A program made the position numbers and the translations under genes. The notes under the pieces are model-generated. The model was not told the origin of the DNA and ran no database searches. It saw only the letters and a program-made list of their open reading frames with translations. From assembly GCF_014651935.1 (NCBI RefSeq), contig NZ_BMXV01000005.1:310001-374000 (forward strand): DNA of 64,000 nucleotides. Reading direction: 5' to 3'. Of the stretch, positions 7,830-15,280 are shown in pieces. This DNA is from Marinobacter zhanjiangensis. GTDB lineage: Bacteria > Pseudomonadota > Gammaproteobacteria > Pseudomonadales > Oleiphilaceae. The number at the start of each line of letters is the position of its first letter. Position 1 is the first letter of the stretch.

Positions 7830-9761
7830 ATGTTAAAGGTCTTTTTGAATCTTTCCCGTTTGCAGAAGCGACTGATCTCCGTTGTTTCGGATGCGGTCTT
7901 TTTGTCATTTTCTTTCTGGGCAGCTTTTGCGCTTCGCCTCGAAGACAAGTCCTGGACGCCAGCCCCGGACCAGCTTCTGGTGGGCCTTCTCACTGTTGGT
8001 GTGTCCATTGTTATCTTCGCGAGATTGGGGCTTTATCGGGCAATTATCCGGTACCTGAGCGACAAGGCTTTTCTGACTATCAGCATAGGCGTTGGATCCT
8101 CCGCGCTTACCATTATCGCTCTGGCCTATCTGCTGCAGGCTTTTGTTCCCCGTTCAGTGCCCATCATATACGCGGTACTGGCATTCCTTTTTGTCAGTGG
8201 CTCCCGTATGGGGGTGCGTATGCTGGTTGGTCGCCCCAGGCATCGTAACAAAGAGCCGGTGGCGATCATCGGCACCGGCGAGACCGGCATCCACTTGGCG
8301 GATGCTCTGCTTCAGGACATGCAGTATCAGCCTGCAATGTTTGTGACATATCGCCGGGCGAATCATCGTACCCTGATTCAGGGTATTCCGGTGTACGACA
8401 TAGATCACATTGAAAAAGCTATTCGCAAGCATGGCGTCAAACGCCTTTTGCTCGCCCTGGACCCGGATACGCACCTGAATCGCAAGCAGTTGCTGCGTGA
8501 GCTGGAGCAGCTGGAAGTCCCCGTGCAGACCGTGCCCAGCATGGCGGAGCTGGTGTCTGGCCGGGCCCGTATCAATGACATCCGCGACCTGGAGATTGAA
8601 GACCTGCTGGGACGGGAGCCGGTGATGCCGGAAAGCGCACTGGTGGCCTCCAGCTTGTTTGAGAAGTGCGTGTTGGTGACCGGTGCCGGGGGGTCCATCG
8701 GCTCTGAGCTGTGCCGACAGATCCTGCGCCAGCGCCCGGCAAAGATGGTGTTGTTCGATCAGTCAGAATTCTCCTTGTATGCCATCGAGCGGGAGCTGCA
8801 GTCCATCAATAATATCGAAGGTTTGGGCGTTAAGCTGAGCGCCATACTTGGCAGTGTGATGCAGCGGCGCCGATGCAAGGCGGTGATGAGGGCCTTCGGT
8901 ATCCACACGGTCTACCACGCCGCCGCCTACAAGCACGTGCCCCTTGTAGAGCACAATGTGATCGAGGGATTGCAGAATAACACTTTCGGCACCTGGCATT
9001 TGGCGGAGGCTGCTATCGAGACCGGTGTGGAGCGCTTTGTGCTGATCTCCACGGATAAAGCCGTGCGGCCCACCAACATTATGGGCGCCAGCAAGCGCCT
9101 GGCGGAACTGGTGCTGCAGGGCTTGGCGGAGCGGCAGGAAGGCACCCGGTTTACCATGGTGCGTTTTGGCAATGTGCTGGGGTCATCCGGCTCGGTGGTG
9201 CCCCTGTTCCGCGACCAGATCCGCGACGGCGGGCCTGTCACCGTCACCCATCCGGACATCATCCGTTACTTCATGACCATCCCGGAGGCCAGCCAGCTGG
9301 TGCTGCAGGCTGGCAGCATGGGGCAGGGCGGTGAGGTGTTCGTGCTGGATATGGGTGAACCGGTGAAAATTGTCGACCTGGCCCGCAAGATGGTGCATCT
9401 GATGGGCCTGTCGGAAAAAACCGAAGACAACCCGGATGGCGATATTGAAGTCCGCTTCACCGGCCTGCGCCCGGGGGAAAAGCTGTTTGAGGAACTGCTC
9501 ATTGGCGACAACCCCCAGGGCACCAGCCACCCCCGCATCATGATGGCCCGGGAAGCGTCCATGCCCTGGGATGATGTGGAGTCCCTCCTCAAGAAACTCT
9601 CCCTCGCCAGTCAGAACTTCGACTGCGCCCGCATTGCCGAGCTTATCCGCGAGGCACCTACCGGCTACGCACCCAATGGGGATGTGGCGGATTTGGTGTG
9701 GTGTCATTCTGCTCCCCCTGAAGAAAATTCTGATAATAGTGTTCGACGGTTGGGGGCTTGA
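7830..9761 (+). CDS. wbpM: WbpM/FlaA1-type UDP-GlcNAc 4,6-dehydratase, membrane-anchored
   Basis: A 643-residue protein of the long WbpM class. The N-terminal ~130 residues hold about four hydrophobic helices, followed by a first Rossmann-like domain (AIIGTGETGIH, ~146-155) and the catalytic SDR domain with VTGAGGSIGSE (~283-293). The catalytic triad is the Ser-Met-Lys variant: STDKAVRPTN at 407-416 and MGASK at 418-422. It removes water from UDP-GlcNAc to give UDP-4-keto-6-deoxy-GlcNAc. In Pseudomonas-type loci wbpM is the last gene of the O-antigen cluster, which fits its place here before accessory DNA. Its 3' end has a decayed copy at 12493-12641. A good start with AAGGAC upstream supports 7830. 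Confidence 0.93.
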   Translation: MLKVFLNLSRLQKRLISVVSDAVFLSFSFWAAFALRLEDKSWTPAPDQLLVGLLTVGVSIVIFARLGLYRAIIRYLSDKAFLTISIGVGSSALTIIALAYLLQAFVPRSVPIIYAVLAFLFVSGSRMGVRMLVGRPRHRNKEPVAIIGTGETGIHLADALLQDMQYQPAMFVTYRRANHRTLIQGIPVYDIDHIEKAIRKHGVKRLLLALDPDTHLNRKQLLRELEQLEVPVQTVPSMAELVSGRARINDIRDLEIEDLLGREPVMPESALVASSLFEKCVLVTGAGGSIGSELCRQILRQRPAKMVLFDQSEFSLYAIERELQSINNIEGLGVKLSAILGSVMQRRRCKAVMRAFGIHTVYHAAAYKHVPLVEHNVIEGLQNNTFGTWHLAEAAIETGVERFVLISTDKAVRPTNIMGASKRLAELVLQGLAERQEGTRFTMVRFGNVLGSSGSVVPLFRDQIRDGGPVTVTHPDIIRYFMTIPEASQLVLQAGSMGQGGEVFVLDMGEPVKIVDLARKMVHLMGLSEKTEDNPDGDIEVRFTGLRPGEKLFEELLIGDNPQGTSHPRIMMAREASMPWDDVESLLKKLSLASQNFDCARIAELIREAPTGYAPNGDVADLVWCHSAPPEENSDNSVRRLGA

Positions 9762-9779
9762 GTTTAAGGACTTGATTGG

Positions 9780-9880
9780 CCACGGAATCCACGGAAGAAC
9801 ACGGAAAAAAGAAAGAAAAAGTTACCAGGTTATTTAGGTCTTTTTGTCTTTCCTTCCGTGTCCTTCCGTGGATTCCGTGG
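9780..9880. repeat. MITE-like imperfect palindrome
   Basis: The left arm starts CCACGGAATCCACGGAAG at 9780 and continues with AACACGG and an A-rich tail. The right arm ends with the reverse complement at about 9848-9880, and the outer ~27 positions differ at only one base. The centre is AT-rich. The element begins 18 bp after the wbpM stop and marks the left border of the accessory segment. It has no coding capacity beyond short chance frames. It could fold into a long hairpin and act as a terminator for the glycan operon; a small non-autonomous mobile element is the alternative. Confidence 0.7.
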
Positions 9881-9982
9881 CAGAAAAGGTCATTATCAGA
9901 AGGGATGCCTGAGCACGTGAGCGTTTCCTTTTTATCCGCTCCATTGTTATGATCATGGTGATCAATATGGCTGGAGGCGAGC

Positions 9983-10255
9983 ATGATCACAGAAACCAGT
10001 GCGGTGAAATTCCGGCAAAACCTGGGTGAGATGATTAATCAGGTTCAGTACCGGCACGACAGTGTGTTAATCAAGAAAGATGGTAAACCGGTAGCTGCCT
10101 TGGTAGACGCGCGTCTGTTCAATCGGATTCGGAGGATGGAGGCTCGCTTCGACGCCTTGAGCAGCAGGCTGGAGCAGGGATTTTCAGGTGTGCCTCAGGA
10201 AGAGGGCATCCGGGAGATTGAACAGGCAGTGGCAGACGAACGCTCTGAACAATAA
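9983..10255 (+). CDS. Type II antitoxin, Phd/YefM family
   Basis: A 90-residue protein starting MITETSAVKFRQNLGEMINQV and continuing with DSVLIKKDGKPVAALVDARLFNRI, the typical Phd/YefM fold that binds DNA as a dimer and neutralises a toxin through its C-terminal tail. GGAGG at 9973-9977 lies 5 nt before the ATG. It is followed within ~26 bp by a PIN-domain gene, the expected toxin partner. Such antitoxins usually autorepress; I see no clear operator in the short upstream gap, which is mostly occupied by the palindromic repeat. Confidence 0.88.
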   Translation: MITETSAVKFRQNLGEMINQVQYRHDSVLIKKDGKPVAALVDARLFNRIRRMEARFDALSSRLEQGFSGVPQEEGIREIEQAVADERSEQ

Positions 10256-10281
10256 CGGGAGCGTGACCAGGGATGGCATCC

Positions 10282-10704
10282 ATGCAGGTAGTGCTCGACA
10301 CCAATGTGGTCATTTCCGGTATGGCTTTTCCGGCCAGCATACCGGGGAAAATTATTCAGGCGTGGCGCAGCGGTGCAATTGAGGTTGTGCTGTCGGATTA
10401 TATTCTTGATGAAGTCCGCAGAGTCTTGCCCCAGCTGAGAAACCGGCACGGTATGTCGGACGCGGAGATCGATGATCTGGTCGATATTCTCGGCTTCCTG
10501 GCGGAAATCGTCGACCCCGTGACACTGCCCGATAATGCAGTGAGAGACGTCCGGGATACACCGGTACTTGGTACATTGATAGCCAGTTTACATTCCCACG
10601 AAGTCGATTATCTGATTACTGGCGACCAAGATTTGCTTGTGTTGGCAGAGCGCTATCCAATCATAACGCCATCAGATTTCTGGGCCAGGCATGGTGGTTT
10701 ATGA
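10282..10704 (+). CDS. PIN-domain toxin (putative endoribonuclease of a TA pair)
   Basis: A 140-residue PIN-domain protein. The acidic active-site pattern is visible: VVLDTNVVIS at the start, an internal DEVRRVL, and RDTPVLGTLIASL followed by YLITGDQDLL, giving the Asp/Glu/Asp/Asp set that binds Mg. Family knowledge: such proteins cleave RNA and are held inactive by the adjacent antitoxin. It belongs to the broad 'putative TA toxin, PIN family' group. Two starts are possible; ATG 10282 has AGGGA at a good distance, whereas ATG 10273 would add three residues. The RNA target is unknown. Confidence 0.85.
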   Translation: MQVVLDTNVVISGMAFPASIPGKIIQAWRSGAIEVVLSDYILDEVRRVLPQLRNRHGMSDAEIDDLVDILGFLAEIVDPVTLPDNAVRDVRDTPVLGTLIASLHSHEVDYLITGDQDLLVLAERYPIITPSDFWARHGGL

Positions 10705-10829
10705 GGTATGACTCATGGAACGTTTTTTAAGTGCCCGTTGAAACCGGGTTTGATCACCTCGCCTCATCCAAAGTCGGATATACTGAAAGGCAGCTCTGAA
10801 ACACTTAATCGTGTCGCGGTTGCGGATAC

Positions 10830-10860
10830 TTGACACTATCGTCTCCCACCGTCAAATTAT
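10830..10860 (+). promoter_or_regulatory. Candidate sigma-70 promoter for the unknown three-gene unit
   Basis: A perfect TTGACA lies at 10830-10835. A weak -10 (AATTAT, 10855-10860) follows at 19 nt, or CAAATT at 17 nt. This places transcription start downstream of the upstream GTG 10811 and just before the strong ribosome site at 10893-10898, which supports ATG 10904 as the real start. Only the -35 is convincing. Confidence 0.4.
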
Positions 10861-10903
10861 TAGCCAGCTTCAGGAACTGGACGATATTTTACAAGGAGAG
10901 TAT

Positions 10904-11566
10904 ATGGCTGCCCCGGCTGTTTCCGGTCGATATGTTACTGCGGATTTTCGTCAATCCCCCTTTATGGCCCTGGCTGATTTGATGGGACTAAGCAACTATC
11001 AGGTCCAGCTCACCAAAGCTCCTGAACTGTATGCGCCTATACTGAATGGAATTGCGGTATATCGGCACCTGCCCTCGCAAGAACGCTCCGCAATCAACGC
11101 GAAGATTATCTACGATATCCCTCGTAACAGTCTGACCACCCGTCTGATGGACCTGATTAGTGATCTCAGCGTTCAGCGCTATTGGTACATGTGGTCGCTG
11201 TCGGATGCCGAGCTGCGAGAATTCTTCGAGTTCAGTTCCAGAAAGCTAGATATTACTGGCCAGGTCAACCCACTTTCCTTTCCTGAGGTCACTGTTACGT
11301 CTGTTGCGAGCTGGGTGTACGTTTCGTCCAGGGGCGGCCCAAGGGCTTTAGCGTCAGAGGCACTCGCCTCCCTGGGAAAAACCGAACTTGTTGAAGAAGT
11401 GGCGCGCAAGTTCGGGTGGGCTCCAACGCTTGCTCGTTCTGCAGGCATTGCCGCCGTGCCCACGCTGATCGTTCTTTCCGGTCTGAATATCATGGCAAAG
11501 CACGAGTCAGATAAGTCTCGCCGGGAATTGGCCGCCCGTGGCCTGCTGGTTTACGAAGACCTCTAG
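10904..11566 (+). CDS. Hypothetical protein, first gene of an unknown three-gene unit
   Basis: A 220-residue protein that I do not recognise. ATG 10904 is preferred over the in-frame GTG 10811 because AAGGAG at 10893-10898 sits 5 nt before it. The N-terminal two thirds look like a soluble mixed alpha/beta protein with several aromatic residues (QRYWYMWSLSDAEL), and the C-terminal part has a basic helix then a hydrophobic stretch (AGIAAVPTLIVLSGLNIMA, about 181-199) that may be a membrane anchor. The next gene starts 1 bp after its stop and encodes a small membrane protein, so joint action at the membrane is a reasonable guess. No catalytic motif is visible. Confidence 0.65.
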   Translation: MAAPAVSGRYVTADFRQSPFMALADLMGLSNYQVQLTKAPELYAPILNGIAVYRHLPSQERSAINAKIIYDIPRNSLTTRLMDLISDLSVQRYWYMWSLSDAELREFFEFSSRKLDITGQVNPLSFPEVTVTSVASWVYVSSRGGPRALASEALASLGKTELVEEVARKFGWAPTLARSAGIAAVPTLIVLSGLNIMAKHESDKSRRELAARGLLVYEDL

Positions 11567-11567
11567 G

Positions 11568-11846
11568 ATGCTGGTTCTGATGTTGTTCAGCGGGGTGAGC
11601 GGGTGGTTTCTATACTACGCCATGCTCCGTGGGCTGGTTTTGGGTAAGGTGCAGAGATCGCCCATTTTTTGGACCAGATGCGTTTTGGCGCCAGCGTTGT
11701 TGTTGGCGGGGGCTGCTTCTGTCGTTGTCCGCTACTTCTTCCCGGAAACAACCATCTGGGTAACCATGGCGCTTTGGCCCCTCTTTATTCTCGCGCTCGA
11801 TCCTGGTTACCGGCTTGCAGATGCCGACGAGAAGGATACTGAATGA
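11568..11846 (+). CDS. Small hypothetical membrane protein
   Basis: A 92-residue protein with about three hydrophobic segments (residues ~1-22, ~38-58 and ~63-80) and a charged tail ending DADEKDTE. ATG 11568 begins immediately after the stop of the previous gene, and its own stop overlaps the next start (ATGA, 11843-11846), so the three genes look translationally coupled. No family recognised. An upstream in-frame GTG at 11538 is less likely because it would run through the previous coding region. Confidence 0.6.
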   Translation: MLVLMLFSGVSGWFLYYAMLRGLVLGKVQRSPIFWTRCVLAPALLLAGAASVVVRYFFPETTIWVTMALWPLFILALDPGYRLADADEKDTE

Positions 11847-12283
11847 GTATTTTCGTGATCAGGTGTCTTGGTAAAACGAAAACGGTTTTTGCTGCACCGC
11901 TTGTCGTGATATTTATTGCTTCTTCAGTAGCTGCAGCCAAATCTGCAGAGCACCAGTTGCTTCCTGCTTCTCGAACATTCTTGACACTTCAATTGTGCGC
12001 CAGTTATTCACTTGAGTTCGATCAGAGCGACTCGCTGGCAGAGCGGTACAGCAATCAAGCCTGGCGAGTGGCAGATGCGATAGCGGAAGCGGGGTGGGAA
12101 CGAGGTGATTTCCCCGGCGCGCTGGCAACCGCTCAGGAAGAAAGGCGTGAGCTGGCGGTGAAGTCGAGCGAAACCCGGGATGATTTTAAACGTCGCCATC
12201 AGTCAGGTCCTCTATGTGCTCGTGCTCTGGACCATGCCCGGATATTGCTTGGTGGCGCTCTACCAAGACCGGATGAGGGCTGA
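11843..12283 (+). CDS. Hypothetical exported protein
   Basis: A 146-residue protein with a basic N-terminus and a hydrophobic stretch FAAPLVVIFIASSVAAAKSA, consistent with a signal peptide cleaved near residue 34. The mature part is helical and charged and carries two cysteines (LQLCASYS and GPLCARAL) that could form a periplasmic disulfide. GAAGGA lies 7 nt before the start, and the start overlaps the previous stop. I recognise no family; together with its two upstream neighbours it suggests an envelope-associated unit. Confidence 0.6.
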   Translation: MSIFVIRCLGKTKTVFAAPLVVIFIASSVAAAKSAEHQLLPASRTFLTLQLCASYSLEFDQSDSLAERYSNQAWRVADAIAEAGWERGDFPGALATAQEERRELAVKSSETRDDFKRRHQSGPLCARALDHARILLGGALPRPDEG

Positions 12284-12285
12284 GC

Positions 12286-12477
12286 ATGCAAACTGTTTAT
12301 GATTCAGATGACGACATACTGACAATGCATCTCAGTGACAAGCCCATAGTTAAAGAGGTCTCTCAGGATTGGAATACGCATGTCAGCTACGCTGAAGATG
12401 GGTCTATCGTAGAGATCGTGATTCTGGAAGCAAAGAAGAGTGGCGCGTGGCCGTTGGTGACCACCCACGCAGCCTGA
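12286..12477 (+). CDS. DUF2283 family small protein
   Basis: A 63-residue protein with the DUF2283 pattern: Y-D-x-x-x-D-I-L-x-x-x-L-S-D near the start and SYAEDGSIVEIVILEA near the end. Such proteins are short beta-rich proteins of unknown function, often next to TA-like genes. GAGG lies 8 nt before ATG 12286, and the gene begins 2 bp after the previous stop, so it may be co-transcribed with the unknown unit. It is directly followed by the wbpM remnant. Confidence 0.75.
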   Translation: MQTVYDSDDDILTMHLSDKPIVKEVSQDWNTHVSYAEDGSIVEIVILEAKKSGAWPLVTTHAA

Positions 12478-12492
12478 ATTTATGGGCTGAAA

Positions 12493-12641
12493 ACCAGCCA
12501 CCCCGCATCATGATGGTCCGGGAAGCGTCCATGCCCTGGGGTGATGTGCAATCCCTCCTGAAGAAACTCTCCCTGGCCAACCAGAACTTTTCCACTGCGC
12601 CCGCATGGCCGACCTTTATCCACGTGGCAGCCATCGGTTAA
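12493..12641 (+). pseudogene. Decayed copy of the wbpM 3' end
   Basis: This stretch aligns by eye with about 9522-9670 in wbpM, with roughly five of six positions identical. The translated stretch MMVREASMPWGDVQSLLKKL matches MMAREASMPWDDVESLLKKL in WbpM. There is one missing C near 12501, and two extra bases near 12590 shift the frame, so nucleotide similarity continues after the protein similarity is lost. No start site or upstream domain is present. It is a scar of a second wbpM copy bordering the accessory segment on its right. Confidence 0.8.
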
Positions 12642-12671
12642 GCACACAGGCAATAAAGCCTTACCCTGAAT

Positions 12672-12725
12672 GTGAGTATGTGCTACATTCAGGAGTCAAT
12701 TATAGGCTATGTAGAGTATACGCAC
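12672..12725. promoter_or_regulatory. Dyad-symmetric operator candidate before hipB
   Basis: The arm GTGAGTATGTGCTACAT (12672-12688) matches the reverse complement of ATGTAGAGTATACGCAC (12709-12725) at 13 of 17 positions, separated by 20 nt. The right arm ends exactly at the hipB start codon. HipB-type proteins repress their own operon through paired palindromic operators, so this is the expected position for autoregulation; AT-rich -10-like sequence lies between the arms. Confidence 0.6.
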
Positions 12726-12983
12726 ATGATGCTGGCCGAGCTGGGTAGTCGCATTCGGGAAGAGCGAAAACGGGCGGGTTTGACGATGCAGGAGCTCTCC
12801 GAAATGGCCGGGGTGGATCGCACCATGCTTTCACGGCTAGAGAATCAACGCCTGCCGGAGATGGGCTTCGCCAAGTTGCAACGGGTGCTGGCGGTGTTGG
12901 GACTGGAGTTCGCGGTCCGGCCCGTGGGTGGTTTGCCGACTCTGAATGACCTGCAGCGTGAGCAGGCGAAGAGTGATGTATGA
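12726..12983 (+). CDS. hipB: HipB-like HTH antitoxin/repressor
   Basis: An 85-residue Cro/C1-type helix-turn-helix protein: LGSRIREERKRAGLTMQELS, then AGVDRTMLSRLENQRLPEMGFAKLQRVLAVLGLEF as recognition helix and scaffold. It is the antitoxin and operon repressor partner of the HipA kinase encoded next. The in-frame GTG 12672 would place the coding sequence across the operator palindrome, so I start at ATG 12726 (or 12729). The stop overlaps the hipA start (ATGA at 12980-12983). Confidence 0.85.
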   Translation: MMLAELGSRIREERKRAGLTMQELSEMAGVDRTMLSRLENQRLPEMGFAKLQRVLAVLGLEFAVRPVGGLPTLNDLQREQAKSDV

Positions 12984-14194
12984 GCAGGTTTCAGCGGGCG
13001 GTGGTTCAGGTACGGGCCCGGGTCGTTGGCGATCTGATTGCCCCCGGGCGTCCGGAGCCTTCCGTATTTGTTTATCGCCCTGGTTTGCAGAAGGAGGATG
13101 CGGTTTCCGTCACCATGCCGGTCGCTGACCAGGCCTATACGTACCATGGATTGCATCCCGTGTTCGCCCAGAACCTGCCGGAGGGGTATCTGGGCGAGCT
13201 TATCCGCAAGCATGTGGCCAAGTTGTATGGCACCGGAGACCTGGCAGTGCTCACGGCTCTGGGACGTCATCAGGTTGGCCGGGTGGTGGTGTCTGACGTC
13301 GAAACGGGGGCTGCGGGCGTTGAAGATGGTGGCGAGTCACTGTCCCGACTGTTAAAGGCGGATGATGCCTCTCTGTTCGAGGAACTGGTTGAGAAGTATG
13401 CCCTTCGTTCGGGAATTTCCGGGGTGCAGCCCAAGGTGTTGATTCCGGCCCATCTCTCGGACAAGTCTGCGGTGCGCACTGATGGCTTTATCGTGAAAAC
13501 CTGGGGTGAGGATTTTCCGCAACTGGCGGCTAATGAATATTTTTGTATGACGCTGGCCCGGAAATGCGGGTTGCCGGTGCCGCAGTTCCACCTTTCGGAT
13601 AACGGTCGGTTGTTCGTGATGGAACGCTTTGACCGGCGTGAAGACGGTCGGTGGCTGGGCTTCGAAGATGCCTGCGTGTTGCAGGGGCTGTTACCGGATG
13701 ACAAGTATTCCGGCAGCTATGAGAAGTTGGCGAAAACCTTTGCGACGTATCTGTCGCCTGAGCAGCGCCATCAGGGGTTGCGATGGTTGTTTCTTTCCGT
13801 GGCGATATCCTGGGCCGTTCGCAATGGCGACGCTCACCTGAAGAATTTTGGTATTTTGTATGATCAGCCGTTCGCAAGTCGCCGGATGGCGCCCGCCTAC
13901 GATATTGTGTCCACCACGCCCTATCTTCAGCAGGATGTACCCGCCCTGGCACTGGGCGGGCGCAAGGTGTGGTGGCCGGTCGACTACCTGGTTGATTTTG
14001 GTCGCCGGTCCTGTGGCCTGGCCCGGAGGGAAGTTATGGCGTTCCTGGGCACTATCGAGCAAGAACTGCTGTCGACAGCCGACCTGATCGATAACTACTG
14101 TGACCTCCACCCGGAGTTTGATGAGGTAGGGCGGCGGATGGTCCGGGTATTCACGCACAGTGCGTCACAGCTTGCGGAGTTTGCCGGGCAGTAG
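12980..14194 (+). CDS. hipA: HipA-like serine/threonine kinase toxin
   Basis: A full-length 404-residue HipA family kinase. It shows the N-terminal subdomain 1, a Gly-rich SGVQPK loop at 147-152 with the likely autophosphorylated Ser, the ATP-binding Lys in IVKTW (171-175), ERFDR at 215-219, the catalytic loop NGDAHLKNF at 282-290 and the metal-binding Asp in AYDIVS at 306-311. E. coli HipA phosphorylates glutamyl-tRNA synthetase and causes growth arrest; the target here may differ. All kinase motifs are intact, so the toxin is predicted active. It is translationally coupled to hipB, and a terminator follows at 14199-14225. Confidence 0.92.
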   Translation: MSRFQRAVVQVRARVVGDLIAPGRPEPSVFVYRPGLQKEDAVSVTMPVADQAYTYHGLHPVFAQNLPEGYLGELIRKHVAKLYGTGDLAVLTALGRHQVGRVVVSDVETGAAGVEDGGESLSRLLKADDASLFEELVEKYALRSGISGVQPKVLIPAHLSDKSAVRTDGFIVKTWGEDFPQLAANEYFCMTLARKCGLPVPQFHLSDNGRLFVMERFDRREDGRWLGFEDACVLQGLLPDDKYSGSYEKLAKTFATYLSPEQRHQGLRWLFLSVAISWAVRNGDAHLKNFGILYDQPFASRRMAPAYDIVSTTPYLQQDVPALALGGRKVWWPVDYLVDFGRRSCGLARREVMAFLGTIEQELLSTADLIDNYCDLHPEFDEVGRRMVRVFTHSASQLAEFAGQ

Positions 14195-14198
14195 TAGA

Positions 14199-14225
14199 GG
14201 CAGTGCCATCCCTGGCAGCCTTTTT
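14199..14225 (+). terminator. Rho-independent terminator after hipA
   Basis: TGCCA (14204-14208) and TGGCA (14213-14217) form a stem with a 4-nt loop, extended by GGC/GCC with a 2-nt bulge, and followed by TTTTT at 14221-14225. Confidence 0.7.
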
Positions 14226-14232
14226 GAAATAA

Positions 14233-14250
14233 GAACATAAATTTTTGTTC
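14233..14250. promoter_or_regulatory. Small inverted repeat in the cysH promoter region
   Basis: GAACA (14233-14237) and TGTTC (14246-14250) flank an AT-only 8-nt spacer, about 65 bp before the cysH start. It could be a regulator half-site pair, for example for a CysB-like activator, but CysB sites are poorly conserved and this is only positional support. Confidence 0.25.
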
Positions 14251-14315
14251 CTTTGCGTTCTATCCCCGAGGCTTTATCCTGTGACGGTCGAATACTTCCC
14301 GTTGCAGGAGCCGCA

Positions 14316-15023
14316 ATGACCGTTTCCACCCTCGTACCCAAATCCCGTGGCAGCCACGCTGACAGCGCTCTCGAATCCGCCACCGCGCAAGAGCGGGTCG
14401 AGTGGGCGCTGGACAACCTGCCGGGCCGGTTTGTGCTCAGCTCCAGTTTCGGTATTCATTCGGCGGTACTGCTGCACCTGGCGACGCGGATTCGCCCGGA
14501 TTTGCCCGTATTGCTGGTGGATACCGGCTATCTGTTTTCCGAAACCTATCAGTTTGTGGAGACCCTGCGTGACCGGCTGGACCTGAACCTGAAGGTGGTG
14601 TCCTCGCACTGGACACCCGCGCGGCTGGAAGCGGTGCACGGTCGCCTGTGGGAACAGGGCGTTGATGGCATTGAGCGCTACAACCAGTTGATGAAGGTGG
14701 ATCCCATGGAGCGGGCGTTGGATGAGCTGGACGTGGGCACCTGGTTTGCGGGCCTGCGCCGGCAACAGTCCGGCTCCCGTGAGGACCGCCCCGTGGTCGA
14801 GCAGCGGCCGGACGGGCGCCACAAGGTTTACCCGCTGATTGACTGGCATAACCGGGATATTCACCGGTATCTCGTCAAGCACGACCTGCCTTATCATCCG
14901 CTGTGGGAAGAAGGCTATGTGTCCGTGGGCGACTGGCATACTTCCCGCCCGTTGACGCCGGGCATGACCGAAGAGGAAACCCGGTTCTTCGGACTGAAGC
15001 GGGAGTGCGGCCTGCACGTTTGA
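14316..15023 (+). CDS. cysH: Phosphoadenylyl-sulfate (PAPS) reductase
   Basis: A 235-residue PAPS reductase. [15 protein letters not shown] (~42-56) is the PP-loop-like nucleotide site, followed by LLVDTGYLF and [27 protein letters not shown] is the sulfonucleotide-binding Arg region, and the C-terminal ECGLHV carries the single catalytic Cys (C232). The CC...CxxC pairs that bind an iron-sulfur cluster in APS reductases are absent, so PAPS is the expected substrate, which agrees with the downstream APS kinase gene. GGAG lies 5 nt before ATG 14316; the longer frame from 14253 is not supported. It works in assimilatory sulfate reduction in the cytoplasm. Confidence 0.93.
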   Translation: MTVSTLVPKSRGSHADSALESATAQERVEWALDNLPGRFVLSSSFGIHSAVLLHLATRIRPDLPVLLVDTGYLFSETYQFVETLRDRLDLNLKVVSSHWTPARLEAVHGRLWEQGVDGIERYNQLMKVDPMERALDELDVGTWFAGLRRQQSGSREDRPVVEQRPDGRHKVYPLIDWHNRDIHRYLVKHDLPYHPLWEEGYVSVGDWHTSRPLTPGMTEEETRFFGLKRECGLHV

Positions 15024-15075
15024 TTGGCCCCTTGCCCCTGAGGGAAGAAGGGCTACATGAAGCCTACGCCGTACA

Positions 15076-15202
15076 TTCCCTCTCCACTGGAGGGAGAGGG
15101 CCAGGGTGAGGGGGAGCGCCAGTAGGGCGCTTGAGAGCGTACTGAGGAGTTGCCTGCTCCACCTTCACCCCAACCCCTCTCCCCTCAAGGGAGAGGGGCT
15201 AT
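15076..15202. repeat. GC-rich palindromic repeat pair (BIME-like), copy 1
   Basis: Two half-elements in opposite orientation: CCCTCTCC...GGGAGAGGGCCAGGGTGAGG at about 15078-15112 and CACCCCAACCCCTCTCCCC...GGGAGAGGGG at about 15164-15198. Each is a hairpin, and together they form a larger palindrome. The same family recurs five more times between 22.5 and 25.9 kb. It fills most of the cysH-cysC gap. Confidence 0.85.
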
Positions 15203-15280
15203 AAAACAGGCTTGTCCCTGTTTTTTTGTGTTTGCGGTACATATCTCCAAAACCTATAATCTTATGCCGTATCCAATTCC

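Noticed and set aside
12447..12641. A separate 64-codon gene
   Set aside because: The frame overlaps the DUF2283 gene and its conserved part is a frame-shifted fragment of the wbpM 3' end, so it is a pseudogene scar.
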